From Solitalea koreensis (GTDB lineage: Bacteria > Bacteroidota > Bacteroidia > Sphingobacteriales > Sphingobacteriaceae): a DNA stretch of 64,000 bases. A program made the translations under genes and the position numbers. Of the stretch, positions 32,578 to 40,426 are shown one piece after another. The stretch is taken from NCBI RefSeq assembly GCF_900182575.1, contig NZ_FXSZ01000001.1, forward strand, positions 637,160 through 701,159, read 5' to 3'. The notes beneath the pieces are model-generated. The model did no database searches, was not told the origin of the DNA, and saw only the letters and a list, made by a program, of their open reading frames with translations. Within the stretch, counting starts at the first letter, position 1; each line of letters opens with the position of its first letter.

Positions 32578-32802
32578 CACCTTTCAATAAACAATCCACG
32601 ATTTTAATAATTTTATTCTGATTACAGCTATAAAAATTATCATTTTATTAAAAAACAGGCACATTTTTTCATTTACATTAAATTTATCAACACTCTGCCT
32701 GGTTAAAATTTAGACGATAACGGCAAACCGATACAATACGAAAAGGCTTCGATTGGCATGGAGAGAGATTTAAACTATATTTGGTCACTAAAAAAAATAA
32801 AT

Positions 32803-33246
32803 ATGTACACAGGAATTCTACATCTTCATTCAATTTTACGCTGGCTTGCTTTAATTTTATTAATTGTATCAGTAGCGAAAGCTGTAAGCGCTTGGAGCAG
32901 CAGCAATAAAATTTATACTGAAGGTGATCGCAAACTCAACTTATTCACTTTAATAAGCATGCACACTCAATTAATTGTTGGCTTTGTATTATACTTTTTG
33001 AGCGACAAGGTTCAGTTCAATGCGTCTACGATGAAAGATTCAGCTATCCGCTACTTTACCGTTGAACACGTATTTATGATGATCATTGCCATTGTATTCA
33101 TTACAATAGGCTATTCGAAGTCCAAACGATTAGACATTGGCTTTGAGAAACATAAGAAAATTGCTATTTTCTACGGATTAGGCTTGATCACTATTCTTGT
33201 TGCATTGTCGGCAGCGCCTTACAATATCATTACCAAACTATTTTAA
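32803..33246 (+). CDS. Four-span membrane protein, conserved Bacteroidota type
   Basis: A 147-residue integral membrane protein when started at the ATG at 32803 (MYTGILHLHSILRWLALILL). The frame is open to an ATG at 32758, but the added 15 residues are charged and precede a natural start. Hydrophobic segments fall at about 10-30, 48-67, 90-110 and 122-142. The histidines in GILHLHSILRW and in SMHTQLIVG and VEHVFMM sit within or beside spans and could bind haem, as in b561-like proteins, but I cannot confirm this. It is separated from the trp leader by only 6 bp of non-promoter sequence and the two are probably independent units. Confidence 0.78.
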   Translation: MYTGILHLHSILRWLALILLIVSVAKAVSAWSSSNKIYTEGDRKLNLFTLISMHTQLIVGFVLYFLSDKVQFNASTMKDSAIRYFTVEHVFMMIIAIVFITIGYSKSKRLDIGFEKHKKIAIFYGLGLITILVALSAAPYNIITKLF

Positions 33247-33252
33247 AATATA

Positions 33253-33284
33253 TTTGGAATAGCACTCAGGCTTTTACATATTTG
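33253..33284 (+). promoter_or_regulatory. Probable trp promoter
   Basis: TTTG (33253-33256), a 20-nt spacer and CATATTTG (33277-33284; one mismatch to TAnnTTTG). The predicted start, 33288-33291, coincides with the leader AUG at 33290. Confidence 0.6.
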
Positions 33285-33289
33285 AAATA

Positions 33290-33340
33290 ATGAACAATAT
33301 CAATACAAATACAATTAACTGGTGGCGTCGTGATCATTAA
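33290..33340 (+). CDS. trpL: trp leader peptide with tandem Trp codons
   Basis: A 16-codon frame, MNNINTNTINWWRRDH, followed by TAA. Two adjacent TGG codons lie at 33320-33325, near the end of the peptide and just before the first attenuator arm, as in classic trp leaders. It is followed by a Rho-independent terminator at 33397-33428 and then trpE. Stalling at the Trp codons would free the downstream arm for antitermination. No ribosome-binding site precedes the ATG, and the promoter's predicted start is at the AUG itself, so the leader may be translated from a leaderless message. Too short for routine gene callers. Confidence 0.85.
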   Translation: MNNINTNTINWWRRDH

Positions 33341-33428
33341 TCGCGATGAAGCTCTGTGTTTGTATAAACCTGATTAAAATATACCTAAAATATATGAAGC
33401 TTGTCGCAAACCGCGACAAGCTTTTTTT
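33328..33428 (+). promoter_or_regulatory. trp operon transcription attenuator
   Basis: Four arms can be drawn. Arm 1 TCGTGAT (33328-33334) pairs with arm 2 ATCGCGA (33340-33346). Arm 2 with its extension (GCGA and AAGCT, 33343-33353) pairs alternatively with arm 3 AGCTT and TCGC (33398-33407). Arm 3 AAGCTTGTCGC (33397-33407) pairs perfectly with arm 4 GCGACAAGCTT (33413-33423), giving an 11-bp terminator with seven T at 33422-33428. Ribosome stalling on the Trp codons would cover arm 1 and favour 2:3. Confidence 0.85.
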
Positions 33429-33455
33429 ATGGCTAATTTTTAAGAACGTTATTCT

Positions 33456-34862
33456 ATGAAAAAATATACCTGTAAAACCATTTACAAGAAGTTACTGGCC
33501 GATACAACTACTCCAGTAAGCATCTATTTGCGCCTGCGCGATGAATTCCCCAACAGCCTGTTACTCGAAAGTTCTGACTATCATACACGTGCCAATAGCA
33601 TGTCATACATCTGCTGCGACCCTGTAGCGGAAATTAAAATCGAAAATGGCCAATACTCGGAGAGCTTTCCGGATGGCACACATACCACTTCTGACGCTTT
33701 CTCTGAAAACATGGTTGAACGAATTACGGCTTTTTGCAATCGGTTTGATGAGAACAAGATTGAGCCCTTTAATTTCATAACCAATGGCCTTTTCGGTTAT
33801 TTCAACTATGATGTAATTGAACATTTTGAAGACATCCGATTACAAAACCAACACACCGAAAGTAAACAAACACCCGACTTGCTGTATCATGTTTACCGTT
33901 TTGTGATAGCAATTAACCATTTCAAAAACGAACTTTATATTTTTGAACATATTTACGACGATAGTGCCTCACAGATCGAAAAGTTGGAATACTTAATCCG
34001 CCATAAAGATTTTCCCCAATATAAATTCACACCAAAGAACAATGAAACCTCAAATTTTAGTGATGAGGATTTTTTGACTGTATTGGGAAAGGCGCAAAAA
34101 AATATTTTCAGAGGAGATGTGTTTCAAATCGTTATTTCACGCAGTTTTTCGCAGGAGTTTTTAGGTGATGAATTTAATGTGTATAGAGCGTTGCGATCAA
34201 TCAATCCGTCGCCATATTTGTTTTATTTTGATTATGGCAATTTTAAGATTTTCGGTTCTTCACCTGAAATCCAATTAGGTATCAAAAACGGGATTGCTAC
34301 TATTCATCCTATTGCAGGAACGTTCAGAAGAACAGGCAATGATGAAGCTGACGCCGAACTTGCTGCACAACTTAAAAATGACCCTAAAGAAAATGCCGAA
34401 CACGTTATGCTGGTAGATCTTGCCCGTAATGACTTGAGCCGTCATTGCGTAAATGTTAAGGTTGATAAATTTTGTGAAATCCAGTATTACTCCCATGTAA
34501 TTCATTTGGTTTCGGAAGTGAATGGAAAACTTAAAAAGGGAACTCCGGGATTAAAAGTAGTGGCAGATACGTTCCCGGCAGGAACACTTTCAGGGGCACC
34601 AAAATACCGGGCAATGCAATTAATTGATGGTTATGAGAAAGGCCGTCGTGGTTTTTATAGTGGCGCTATTGGTCATTTAGGCTTTGGCGGTGATTTTAAT
34701 CACGCTATCATGATTCGAACATTTTTAAGCAAAAACAATACACTGCATTATCAGGCCGGAGCCGGCTTAGTAGCAGATTCAGTATTGGTGAACGAACGAC
34801 AGGAAGTAAACAATAAACTAGCCGCATTGAAAAGTGCAATTTTAATGGCTAGTGATATTTAA
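33456..34862 (+). CDS. trpE: Anthranilate synthase component I
   Basis: Converts chorismate to anthranilate with ammonia passed from TrpG. The 468-residue protein has LLLESSDY near residue 36, which matches the LLES motif used for tryptophan feedback inhibition and favours TrpE over PabB. The chorismate-binding domain shows FQIVISRSF, PSPYLFYFDYG, HPIAGTFRRTG, LVDLARNDLSRHC, and the closing TFPAGTLSGAPKYRAMQLID, all conserved. It is preceded by the Trp-Trp leader and attenuator and followed 100 bp later by trpG. The remaining trp genes (D, C, F, B, A) are not in the window. Confidence 0.96.
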   Translation: MKKYTCKTIYKKLLADTTTPVSIYLRLRDEFPNSLLLESSDYHTRANSMSYICCDPVAEIKIENGQYSESFPDGTHTTSDAFSENMVERITAFCNRFDENKIEPFNFITNGLFGYFNYDVIEHFEDIRLQNQHTESKQTPDLLYHVYRFVIAINHFKNELYIFEHIYDDSASQIEKLEYLIRHKDFPQYKFTPKNNETSNFSDEDFLTVLGKAQKNIFRGDVFQIVISRSFSQEFLGDEFNVYRALRSINPSPYLFYFDYGNFKIFGSSPEIQLGIKNGIATIHPIAGTFRRTGNDEADAELAAQLKNDPKENAEHVMLVDLARNDLSRHCVNVKVDKFCEIQYYSHVIHLVSEVNGKLKKGTPGLKVVADTFPAGTLSGAPKYRAMQLIDGYEKGRRGFYSGAIGHLGFGGDFNHAIMIRTFLSKNNTLHYQAGAGLVADSVLVNERQEVNNKLAALKSAILMASDI

Positions 34863-34931
34863 GAGCATTATTCTCCAGGAGAATAGACTAATTGAGATAA
34901 TAAAATAAACTATATAAACTTAACATAAGAA

Positions 34932-34961
34932 TTCCCTCTTTCGGAGGGGTTAGGGGAGGCC
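34932..34961. repeat. G-rich hairpin before trpG
   Basis: CCCTC-TTTCG-GAGGG hairpin followed by a purine run GGTTAGGGGAGGC. This pattern occurs as a dispersed intergenic element in Bacteroidota. Here the AGGGGAGG lies six bases before the trpG ATG and could double as an unusually strong Shine-Dalgarno sequence. Confidence 0.5.
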
Positions 34962-34962
34962 A

Positions 34963-35532
34963 ATGAAACTATTAATATTAGATAACTACGATTCGTTCAC
35001 CTACAACCTTGTGCATTTGGTGGGTGAAATTGGGATTGGAGAATTGGATGTATTCCGCAATGATAAAATCAGCTTGGAGGATGTGAAAAATTACGATAAG
35101 ATTATTCTTTCACCTGGCCCAGGCTTACCCGATGAAGCCGGAATCATGCCCGAATTGATCAAACGCTATGCACCGACCAAATCCATCCTTGGCGTTTGCC
35201 TTGGACATCAGGCTATTGGCGAAGCATTTGGCGCCACGCTTTTCAACCTATCGAGGGTGTTGCATGGCGTAGCCTCTCCAATCAATATCGTTGATAAAAA
35301 TGAACTTTTATTTCAGGATGTTCCGCAGCATGTAAAAATCGGTCATTACCATTCATGGGCGATTTCGAATGAAAATTTACCAGCGGTTTTAAAGGTTACC
35401 GCTTTATCAGATGATGGAACCATCATGGCAATGCGCCATTCAGAATATGATGTTAGGGGCGTTCAGTTTCATCCGGAGTCGGTATTAACCGAAAGCGGTA
35501 AGCAAATGTTATCCAATTGGTTAACAAAATAA
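34963..35532 (+). CDS. trpG: Anthranilate synthase component II (glutamine amidotransferase)
   Basis: Class I glutamine amidotransferase supplying ammonia to TrpE; the same protein often serves PabB. The 189-residue sequence shows LILDNYDSFTYNLVHL at the start, the oxyanion-strand SPGPGLPDEAG, the nucleophile LGVCLGHQAIGEAFG (Cys about 80), and the catalytic His/Glu in GVQFHPESVLT. Complete catalytic triad. It is cotranscribed with trpE, and the next gene (arsC-like) is convergent, so the unit here is trpL-E-G only. Confidence 0.96.
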   Translation: MKLLILDNYDSFTYNLVHLVGEIGIGELDVFRNDKISLEDVKNYDKIILSPGPGLPDEAGIMPELIKRYAPTKSILGVCLGHQAIGEAFGATLFNLSRVLHGVASPINIVDKNELLFQDVPQHVKIGHYHSWAISNENLPAVLKVTALSDDGTIMAMRHSEYDVRGVQFHPESVLTESGKQMLSNWLTK

Positions 35533-35538
35533 AAAGTA

Positions 35539-35576
35539 TTCTTTAAGGTGCTGACAGAACCTTAAAGAACACTTTT
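35539..35576 (+). terminator. Terminator after trpG
   Basis: TTCTTTAAGGT (35539-35549) pairs perfectly with ACCTTAAAGAA (35559-35569), followed by CACTTTT. It begins seven bases after the trpG stop. Confidence 0.88.
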
Positions 35577-35583
35577 AAGCTTT

Positions 35584-35925
35584 TTAGGGTAATAATTCGA
35601 TCACTTTTTCAGTAGGACGACCGATAATTGCGCGGTCCCCTTCTATCACAATTGGGCGTTCCATCAGTTGAGGAAAATCAATCATCGCCTGAACAATCTC
35701 ATCATCGCTTAAATTTTTTCCCGCGAAATTTTCTTTCCAAAAGGACTCTTTTGTCCTGACTAACTGTACCGGTTTTATCCTTAATAAATCAATAATATTT
35801 TTCAAATCGGATAAAGACAAGTGATCATCCATGTATTTAATCACCTCTGGCTTAACACCTTTCTCCTCTAATAACTTTAACGCCTCCCGGCTTTTTGAAC
35901 AACGGGGATTATGGAGTATTTTCAT
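35584..35925 (-). CDS. arsC: ArsC-family reductase (glutaredoxin-type arsenate reductase-like)
   Basis: A 113-residue thioredoxin-fold protein. NPRCSKSREALKLLEEKG places the catalytic cysteine near residue 9, and the arsenate-binding region LVRTKESFWKE and ERPIVIEGDRAIIGRPTEKV conserve the three arginines of the ArsC family. No other ars gene (arsB, arsR) is nearby, so detoxification is plausible but a housekeeping thiol role cannot be excluded. Family members named YffB/Spx-like differ at the CX motif. Convergent with trpG. Confidence 0.9.
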   Translation of the reverse strand: MKILHNPRCSKSREALKLLEEKGVKPEVIKYMDDHLSLSDLKNIIDLLRIKPVQLVRTKESFWKENFAGKNLSDDEIVQAMIDFPQLMERPIVIEGDRAIIGRPTEKVIELLP

Positions 35926-35940
35926 ATTTTTTAATATTTC

Positions 35941-35997
35941 CAGCTTGAGCGGAGTCGAAAACTTTAGTTACTAGGAGCTTCGAGCGCTCTGCATGAC
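35941..35997. repeat. Dispersed imperfect inverted repeat, copy 3
   Basis: Arms 35941-35960 and 35978-35997 share the GAGCG-AGTCGAAA core of the copies at 4905 and 8986, with more mismatches. It lies between the arsC-like and DUF721 genes. Confidence 0.6.
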
Positions 35998-36014
35998 TTT
36001 GCTTTAAATTCTAC

Positions 36015-36308
36015 TTATAAAAAGATTACATCTAAAATTGTACGCGCTCCGGCCTTTTCATTTACAACTTCAATGATCTTTTCTTTAGCCATCGACAGCT
36101 CCTTACGAAGCACAGCAGAATCTAAACAGATGTATAATTTTTTATTTCTGATATAAATTTCGGTAGTAAGGTTGGCTACCGTTGGCCCCATAATTTGGGC
36201 CCATGATTCAACAATATTTACCTCGGCATACTTCTCCTTGAGCCTATATGTTTCCATCAATAAATCGATGGCTTCTTTCATAGTTTGCTCGTTTGACTTT
36301 TTAAACAT
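36015..36308 (-). CDS. DUF721 (DciA-like) protein
   Basis: A 97-residue protein of the DUF721 family: MKEAIDLLMETYRLKEKYAEVNIVESWAQIMG at the start with the family's conserved W..I.G motif, followed by LTTEIYIRNKKLYICLDSAVLRKELSMAKEKII, an alpha/beta KH-like fold. DUF721 includes DciA, the bacterial helicase loader for DnaB. Placement directly downstream of recF (42 bp) supports a DNA-replication role, although loader function in this phylum has not been shown by what I can see. Short length is usual for Bacteroidota members. Confidence 0.88.
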   Translation of the reverse strand: MFKKSNEQTMKEAIDLLMETYRLKEKYAEVNIVESWAQIMGPTVANLTTEIYIRNKKLYICLDSAVLRKELSMAKEKIIEVVNEKAGARTILDVIFL

Positions 36309-36350
36309 GAGGTTTTTATTGGATTGATTTTAATTTTTAATGAGCAGCAT

Positions 36351-37499
36351 TTATTGCTTTTTATTCATTGATTCAGATTTATCAACTGGATCTTTATCCA
36401 TCGCGACTATTTCTCCCCGATAAACTTCAAACACATTAATAGGAACCCCAATTTCATTGAAAACCTTTTCAGTACGCTCACGGTTAGTGTCGGTTATAAA
36501 AATCTGGCCGAAATTATCCTGAACCACCATTTGCATTAATTTTTTAATGCGTAAATCATCCAGTTTATCAAAGATATCATCAAGCAGCAGTAAAGGTTTA
36601 AACCCTTTTACCTGATACAAGTAACTATACTGAGCAAGTTTAAGGGCAATAAGAAATGATTTTTGTTGTCCTTGTGAACCAAACTTTTTCAATGCATACC
36701 CATGAATGCCAAATTCAAGCTCATCCTTATGAATACCAAAATTGGTTCGTTGTAAAACACGATCTTTTGCGAGTGTCCGTTTCAGTCCGGCAGCAAAATC
36801 CTCAGTGTTTAATTGTGACTCGTAAACCAACGTTACTTGTTCAGCTTCGGCACTAATGTATTTGTAATGCTTATTGAATATTTCTGTAAAAGTCTCCAAA
36901 AATGCTTTCCGTTTATGATAAATCGCTGTTCCTGCGCTTATTATTTGTTCATCATATATGGAAAGCAGGTCTTCATCAACTGCTCCTCTGTCAGCAAATT
37001 GTCGCAAAAGGCTGTTACGGTTTGCCAGATTTTTATTGTAAACAATGAGCATATCCAAATAGCGATTATCCGTTTGCGATATCACGTTGTCAACAAACTT
37101 CCGACGTTCTTCACTTCCCTCTATAACTAAGCTAATATCATAAGGAGATATCATTACCAGCGGAAACTGCCCGATGTGATCGACCAATCTGCCATAATCT
37201 TTCTTGTTGCGCTTGAACTGCTTTTTCTGATTCTTTTTCAGTCCGCAAAAGATAACTTCTTCGTTTCCACCCTTCTCAAAAACTCCTTGCAGCATAAAAT
37301 AGTCTTGTTCATAACGTATTTGCTGGCTATCCACAGGGTTGAAATAACTCTTACAAAGAGACAGATAATGTATAGCATCAAGCAAATTAGTTTTCCCGGC
37401 CCCATTATTCCCCACAAAACAGTTAACTCCGTCATTAAAATGAAGTTCGGCCTCTATATAATTTTTAAAATTGAGGAGGGTTAATTTCTGAAGGTACAT
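36351..37499 (-). CDS. recF: DNA replication and repair protein RecF
   Basis: SMC-like ATPase that loads RecA at gaps with RecO and RecR. The 382-residue protein starts MYLQKLTLLNFKNYIEAELHFN and has Walker A GNNGAGKTNLLDAIHYLSL (about 33-51), an ABC-type signature FGSQGQQKSFLIALKLAQ and Walker B PLLLLDDIFDKLD. Length and order are standard. It starts just after the TPR gene's divergent promoter region and is followed by DUF721. It is not next to dnaA/dnaN as in many other bacteria, common for this phylum. Confidence 0.95.
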   Translation of the reverse strand: MYLQKLTLLNFKNYIEAELHFNDGVNCFVGNNGAGKTNLLDAIHYLSLCKSYFNPVDSQQIRYEQDYFMLQGVFEKGGNEEVIFCGLKKNQKKQFKRNKKDYGRLVDHIGQFPLVMISPYDISLVIEGSEERRKFVDNVISQTDNRYLDMLIVYNKNLANRNSLLRQFADRGAVDEDLLSIYDEQIISAGTAIYHKRKAFLETFTEIFNKHYKYISAEAEQVTLVYESQLNTEDFAAGLKRTLAKDRVLQRTNFGIHKDELEFGIHGYALKKFGSQGQQKSFLIALKLAQYSYLYQVKGFKPLLLLDDIFDKLDDLRIKKLMQMVVQDNFGQIFITDTNRERTEKVFNEIGVPINVFEVYRGEIVAMDKDPVDKSESMNKKQ

Positions 37500-37587
37500 C
37501 GTTCCAAAATTAAGAATATGGGTTTTAATTTAAGGTACTTGTGTGAAATTAATAAAATTGTATTTTTGCGATCCTAATTAATTACAA

Positions 37588-38274
37588 ATGGCAAAAAATC
37601 AGCAAAATACCCATCCGGAAGCAGATGGATTAGATTTACAGGCGCAATTCGGAAAGACTGAGACTTTTATCACCGAAAACCAAAAGAGCTTAACCATTAT
37701 TGGTAGTGTTGTAGTAGCAATGGTACTTTTGTATTTCGGATATACAAAATTTTACTTAGCTCCTCGCGAAATTGACGCTCAAGACAATATGTTTAGAGCT
37801 GAGCAATATTTTGAAGCCGATTCATTAGACAAAGCATTAAACGGCGATGGTAACTACCCTGGTTTCTTAAAAATTATTGAAGACTACCGTGGTACCAAAT
37901 CAGCTAATTTGGCTTACTACTATGCAGGTGTTTCTTACTTGAAAAAAGGTGAGTTTCAAAAAGCGATCGACAACCTGAACGATTATAGTGCAAAAGACGA
38001 TATCACTGGCACTACCGCGTTAGGTGCAATTGGTGATGCTTACAGCGAATTGAAAGATTACAACAAGGCGGCTGATTTCTACAAAAAAGCTGCTGATAAA
38101 AACTTGAAAGGTTTTTCGGCAACCTATCTTATGAAATTAGGCTTGGTTTATGAAGAATTGAAAGAGAACGATAAAGCATTAGATGCTTATAAAAAAATTA
38201 AGACTGACTACGCTGATTCTTATCAAGCACGTCAAATCGATGAATACATAGCTCGTATCGAAGCGAAAATGTAA
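37588..38274 (+). CDS. Membrane-anchored tetratricopeptide repeat protein
   Basis: A 228-residue protein. A polar N-terminal 33 residues precede one membrane span (about 34-53, SLTIIGSVVVAMVLLYFGYT), and the rest lies outside with TPR motifs at about 105-215 (LAYYYAGVSYLKKGEFQKAIDNLN, GDAYSELKDYNKAADFYKKA and LGLVYEELKENDKALDAYKKI). The layout resembles YfgM and related ancillary SecYEG chaperones, but the similarity is architectural only. It lies between recF and ribH, an order often kept in Bacteroidota. Confidence 0.85.
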   Translation: MAKNQQNTHPEADGLDLQAQFGKTETFITENQKSLTIIGSVVVAMVLLYFGYTKFYLAPREIDAQDNMFRAEQYFEADSLDKALNGDGNYPGFLKIIEDYRGTKSANLAYYYAGVSYLKKGEFQKAIDNLNDYSAKDDITGTTALGAIGDAYSELKDYNKAADFYKKAADKNLKGFSATYLMKLGLVYEELKENDKALDAYKKIKTDYADSYQARQIDEYIARIEAKM

Positions 38275-38379
38275 TCAGCCTTTTGAAGAAATAATTAGTT
38301 CAAAATTTTAACAGCAGCGGATTAAGCAGTAGTAGTATAAAATCACACTGTTTTAATCCGCTGTTTTATTTTTACACAT

Positions 38380-38868
38380 ATGGCAACAGTATTTAAAAAC
38401 CTATCCGATTTTTCCAGCATCGAAATCCCTTCAGCAATTGGCATGAAATTCGGCATTGTAGTTTCGGAGTGGAACGAAAAAGTAACAGGCAGCTTAATGG
38501 AAGGTGCTGTAAATACCCTGAAAAAATACGGTGCTGAAGACATCCATACAGTTACCGTACCTGGCAGTTATGAACTTACCAGTGGAGCTCAATTAATGAT
38601 TGAGAGCAACAACTACGACGCGATTATCTGCTTAGGCTGTGTGGTACAAGGAGAAACCCGCCATTTCGATTTCATTTGCAATGCTGTAGCAACCGGAATT
38701 ACTGAAGTAGCTGTTAAGTACAACAAACCTGTAATTTTCGGCGTGCTAACTACCAACAACCTGCAGCAAGCGATTGATCGTTCAGGAGGGAAACATGGGA
38801 ACAAAGGCGATGAAGCGGCTGTTACTGCCATCAAAATGGTTGATCTTGCAAAAAAACTGAGAAAGTAA
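38380..38868 (+). CDS. ribH: 6,7-dimethyl-8-ribityllumazine synthase
   Basis: Penultimate step of riboflavin synthesis, condensing the ribityl pyrimidine with dihydroxybutanone phosphate; forms large icosahedral or pentameric shells. The 162-residue protein has KFGIVVSEWNEKVTGSLMEGA, the VTVPGSYELTSGAQ loop, and LGCVVQGETRHFDFICNAVATGI with the catalytic histidine, plus FGVLTTNNLQQAIDRSGG near the end. An upstream FMN riboswitch was looked for and not seen; the 105-bp gap is too short for one. Confidence 0.96.
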   Translation: MATVFKNLSDFSSIEIPSAIGMKFGIVVSEWNEKVTGSLMEGAVNTLKKYGAEDIHTVTVPGSYELTSGAQLMIESNNYDAIICLGCVVQGETRHFDFICNAVATGITEVAVKYNKPVIFGVLTTNNLQQAIDRSGGKHGNKGDEAAVTAIKMVDLAKKLRK

Positions 38869-38902
38869 AACTTAGTCGCTGTTTTTTCGTATAAACTGTT
38901 AT

Positions 38903-39058
38903 ATGAAAAAAACAGCTATCTTTTTACTTACGGCTTTTCTGGCTGCCTCTGTCTTAGAATCGTGTTCATCAAGTGAACATTGCCCTGCTTACAGATCTAA
39001 TTATCCGGCTAAAGCTGTAACATCAAAAGGAAAGAAGAAGGATCGATTCAAAGACTAA
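38903..39058 (+). CDS. Tiny lipoprotein, CPAY type, copy 1
   Basis: A 51-residue lipoprotein that is easy to miss. MKKTAIFLLTAFLAASVLESC is the signal, with lipobox L-E-S-C, and the mature protein begins CSSSEHCPAY followed by a basic tail rich in lysine. It is a close relative of the next small gene (39151-39270), which has CSTGEKCPAY. Such short CPAY lipoproteins are scattered in Bacteroidota without known function. It follows ribH by 34 bp. The conserved second cysteine could hold a metal or disulfide. Confidence 0.75.
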   Translation: MKKTAIFLLTAFLAASVLESCSSSEHCPAYRSNYPAKAVTSKGKKKDRFKD

Positions 39059-39150
39059 CACTACTGATAATCAAACACTTGGTATAATTGTTGAACAAAA
39101 AGTCTACTCCACATTTAATCACTAACTTTTGCCCAACCAACTCAACTAAG

Positions 39151-39270
39151 ATGAAAAAATTAGCTATATTTTTACTCTGCTCGTTTATTGCAGGTGCTGT
39201 ACTAGAAGGATGTTCTACAGGTGAAAAATGCCCTGCATATTCTACCGTTCGTAAACCCAAAAAATCTTAG
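39151..39270 (+). CDS. Tiny lipoprotein, CPAY type, copy 2
   Basis: A 39-residue paralogue of the preceding gene. The natural start is the ATG at 39151 (MKKLAIFLLCSFIAGAVLEGC). An upstream ATG at 39088 in the same frame would put 21 polar residues before the signal peptide and is not favoured. The lipobox is L-E-G-C, and the mature peptide of 19 residues contains CSTGEKCPAYS and ends in basic residues. It is tandem with copy 1, presumably by duplication, and is 11 bp ahead of ytxJ, with which it may be transcribed. Confidence 0.72.
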   Translation: MKKLAIFLLCSFIAGAVLEGCSTGEKCPAYSTVRKPKKS

Positions 39271-39281
39271 ATTAAACCTTT

Positions 39282-39611
39282 ATGAATTGGATTAACCTTG
39301 ATGCTGTTGAACAGCTTGAAGAAATTAAGCAATCAAACGCTTATAGTGTTATTTTTAAACACAGTACTCGCTGCTCAATTAGTGTAATGGCAAAGCGAAG
39401 TTTTGAACAATACGGGGCCGACATTCCCCACAATGTTCCGGTGTATTATCTGGATTTATTATCCTATCGAGACATTTCTAACAAAACTGCAGAACTTTTT
39501 CAAGTGCATCACCAATCTCCGCAAATGTTGTTGATTAAAGATGGAGAATGTATCTATGAATCATCTCATGGAGAAATCAGCGTTGATGATTTGCTGGAGC
39601 AAATGAATTAG
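39282..39611 (+). CDS. ytxJ: Bacillithiol-system redox protein YtxJ
   Basis: A 109-residue thioredoxin-fold protein. The motif IFKHSTRCSISVMAKRSF (about 24-41) gives a monothiol active site with Cys31, followed by VPVYYLDLLSYRDISNKTAELFQVHHQSPQMLLIKDGECIYESSHGEI, the pattern of YtxJ. It reduces bacillithiolated proteins, so its presence implies bacillithiol as the low-molecular-weight thiol. The bshA/B/C genes are not in this window. The DinB-superfamily protein at 5010 may be a bacillithiol-dependent partner, but that is speculation. A strong terminator follows. Confidence 0.92.
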   Translation: MNWINLDAVEQLEEIKQSNAYSVIFKHSTRCSISVMAKRSFEQYGADIPHNVPVYYLDLLSYRDISNKTAELFQVHHQSPQMLLIKDGECIYESSHGEISVDDLLEQMN

Positions 39612-39646
39612 TGCTTGGTGAATAGTTCTATGAATATAAATTTATA

Positions 39647-39691
39647 AACAAAGAGTCGCTTTCTTAACAAGAGCGACTCTTTGTTTTTATT
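39647..39691 (+). terminator. Terminator after ytxJ
   Basis: AACAAAGAGTCGC pairs with GCGACTCTTTGTT around an 11-13-nt loop and ends in T residues. It lies about 35 bp past the ytxJ stop and also faces the convergent osmC-like gene. Confidence 0.92.
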
Positions 39692-39742
39692 GTCATTAGT
39701 TCAATGATTGAAAAGCTATTCACAAATACTCCCAATGAACTA

Positions 39743-40150
39743 TTACTGCCAGTTAAACTTAATAGTTTGAAGCAGTTCAGGGCTTAAACTCTTCGCTACA
39801 GGGCATGTTAACGCTGCATTTTCTAATAATTTACGCTGGCGATCGTCAATATTAAGCTGTGGAAAATTAAAATTCACATGAACTTCTGTAATACGACGCG
39901 GTTCGGTTCCCATGATCTTAGTAACATCAAATGCTGTACCTGCCAAATCAATATTCTCACGATTGGCAACAATGCCCATAATTGTCATAGCGCAACTCCC
40001 CAAAGCTGTTGCTACTAAATCAGTTGGTGAAAAGGCTTCGCCCTTACCGTTATTATCAGTTGGCGCATCGGTTACAATTGTAGTCCCTGATTGAAGATGC
40101 GTGGCTTCAGTTCTTAAATCTCCTTTATAAATCGTTTTTGATGTTGCCAT
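39743..40150 (-). CDS. OsmC-family peroxiredoxin-like protein
   Basis: A 135-residue OsmC/Ohr-fold protein. FSPTDLVATALGSCAMTIMGIVA holds the first redox cysteine, and LENAALTCPVAKSLSPEL the second, the two-cysteine pattern of thiol-dependent hydroperoxide reductases. The arginine/glutamate partners are less certain. It could handle organic or fatty-acid hydroperoxides, with lipoylated protein as reductant in Ohr-type enzymes; the lipoyl synthase gene next door (divergent, 40427) is suggestive but not proof. It ends convergent with ytxJ. Confidence 0.9.
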   Translation of the reverse strand: MATSKTIYKGDLRTEATHLQSGTTIVTDAPTDNNGKGEAFSPTDLVATALGSCAMTIMGIVANRENIDLAGTAFDVTKIMGTEPRRITEVHVNFNFPQLNIDDRQRKLLENAALTCPVAKSLSPELLQTIKFNWQ

Positions 40151-40426
40151 GTTTTTTGTTTTTTGTTTTTAGTAAATGATTAACAGTTAACAGATATGAT
40201 TAGCCAGCAAAAATAAGATCTTAATAAAATTCAAGCTAACCAATAACTAAATTCTAGATCAGAAATTTACCCTCAAAAAGTTTATGACTAAAATGAGACA
40301 ATTCAAAGTTTAGTATTAGTATATAAATTAGGATATTTGCAAATCGCTAAAAAAACGACTATAACTCTTTTTTAGAAACATTTTCATGTTGTAAAGAGTT
40401 ATGCACATAAGAATAAGGGGTTAGTT

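Noticed and set aside
35584..35925. Arsenic resistance operon
   Set aside because: The ArsC-like gene stands alone without arsB, arsR or related genes.
38275..38379. FMN riboswitch before ribH
   Set aside because: The 105-bp gap is too short and has none of the expected conserved segments.
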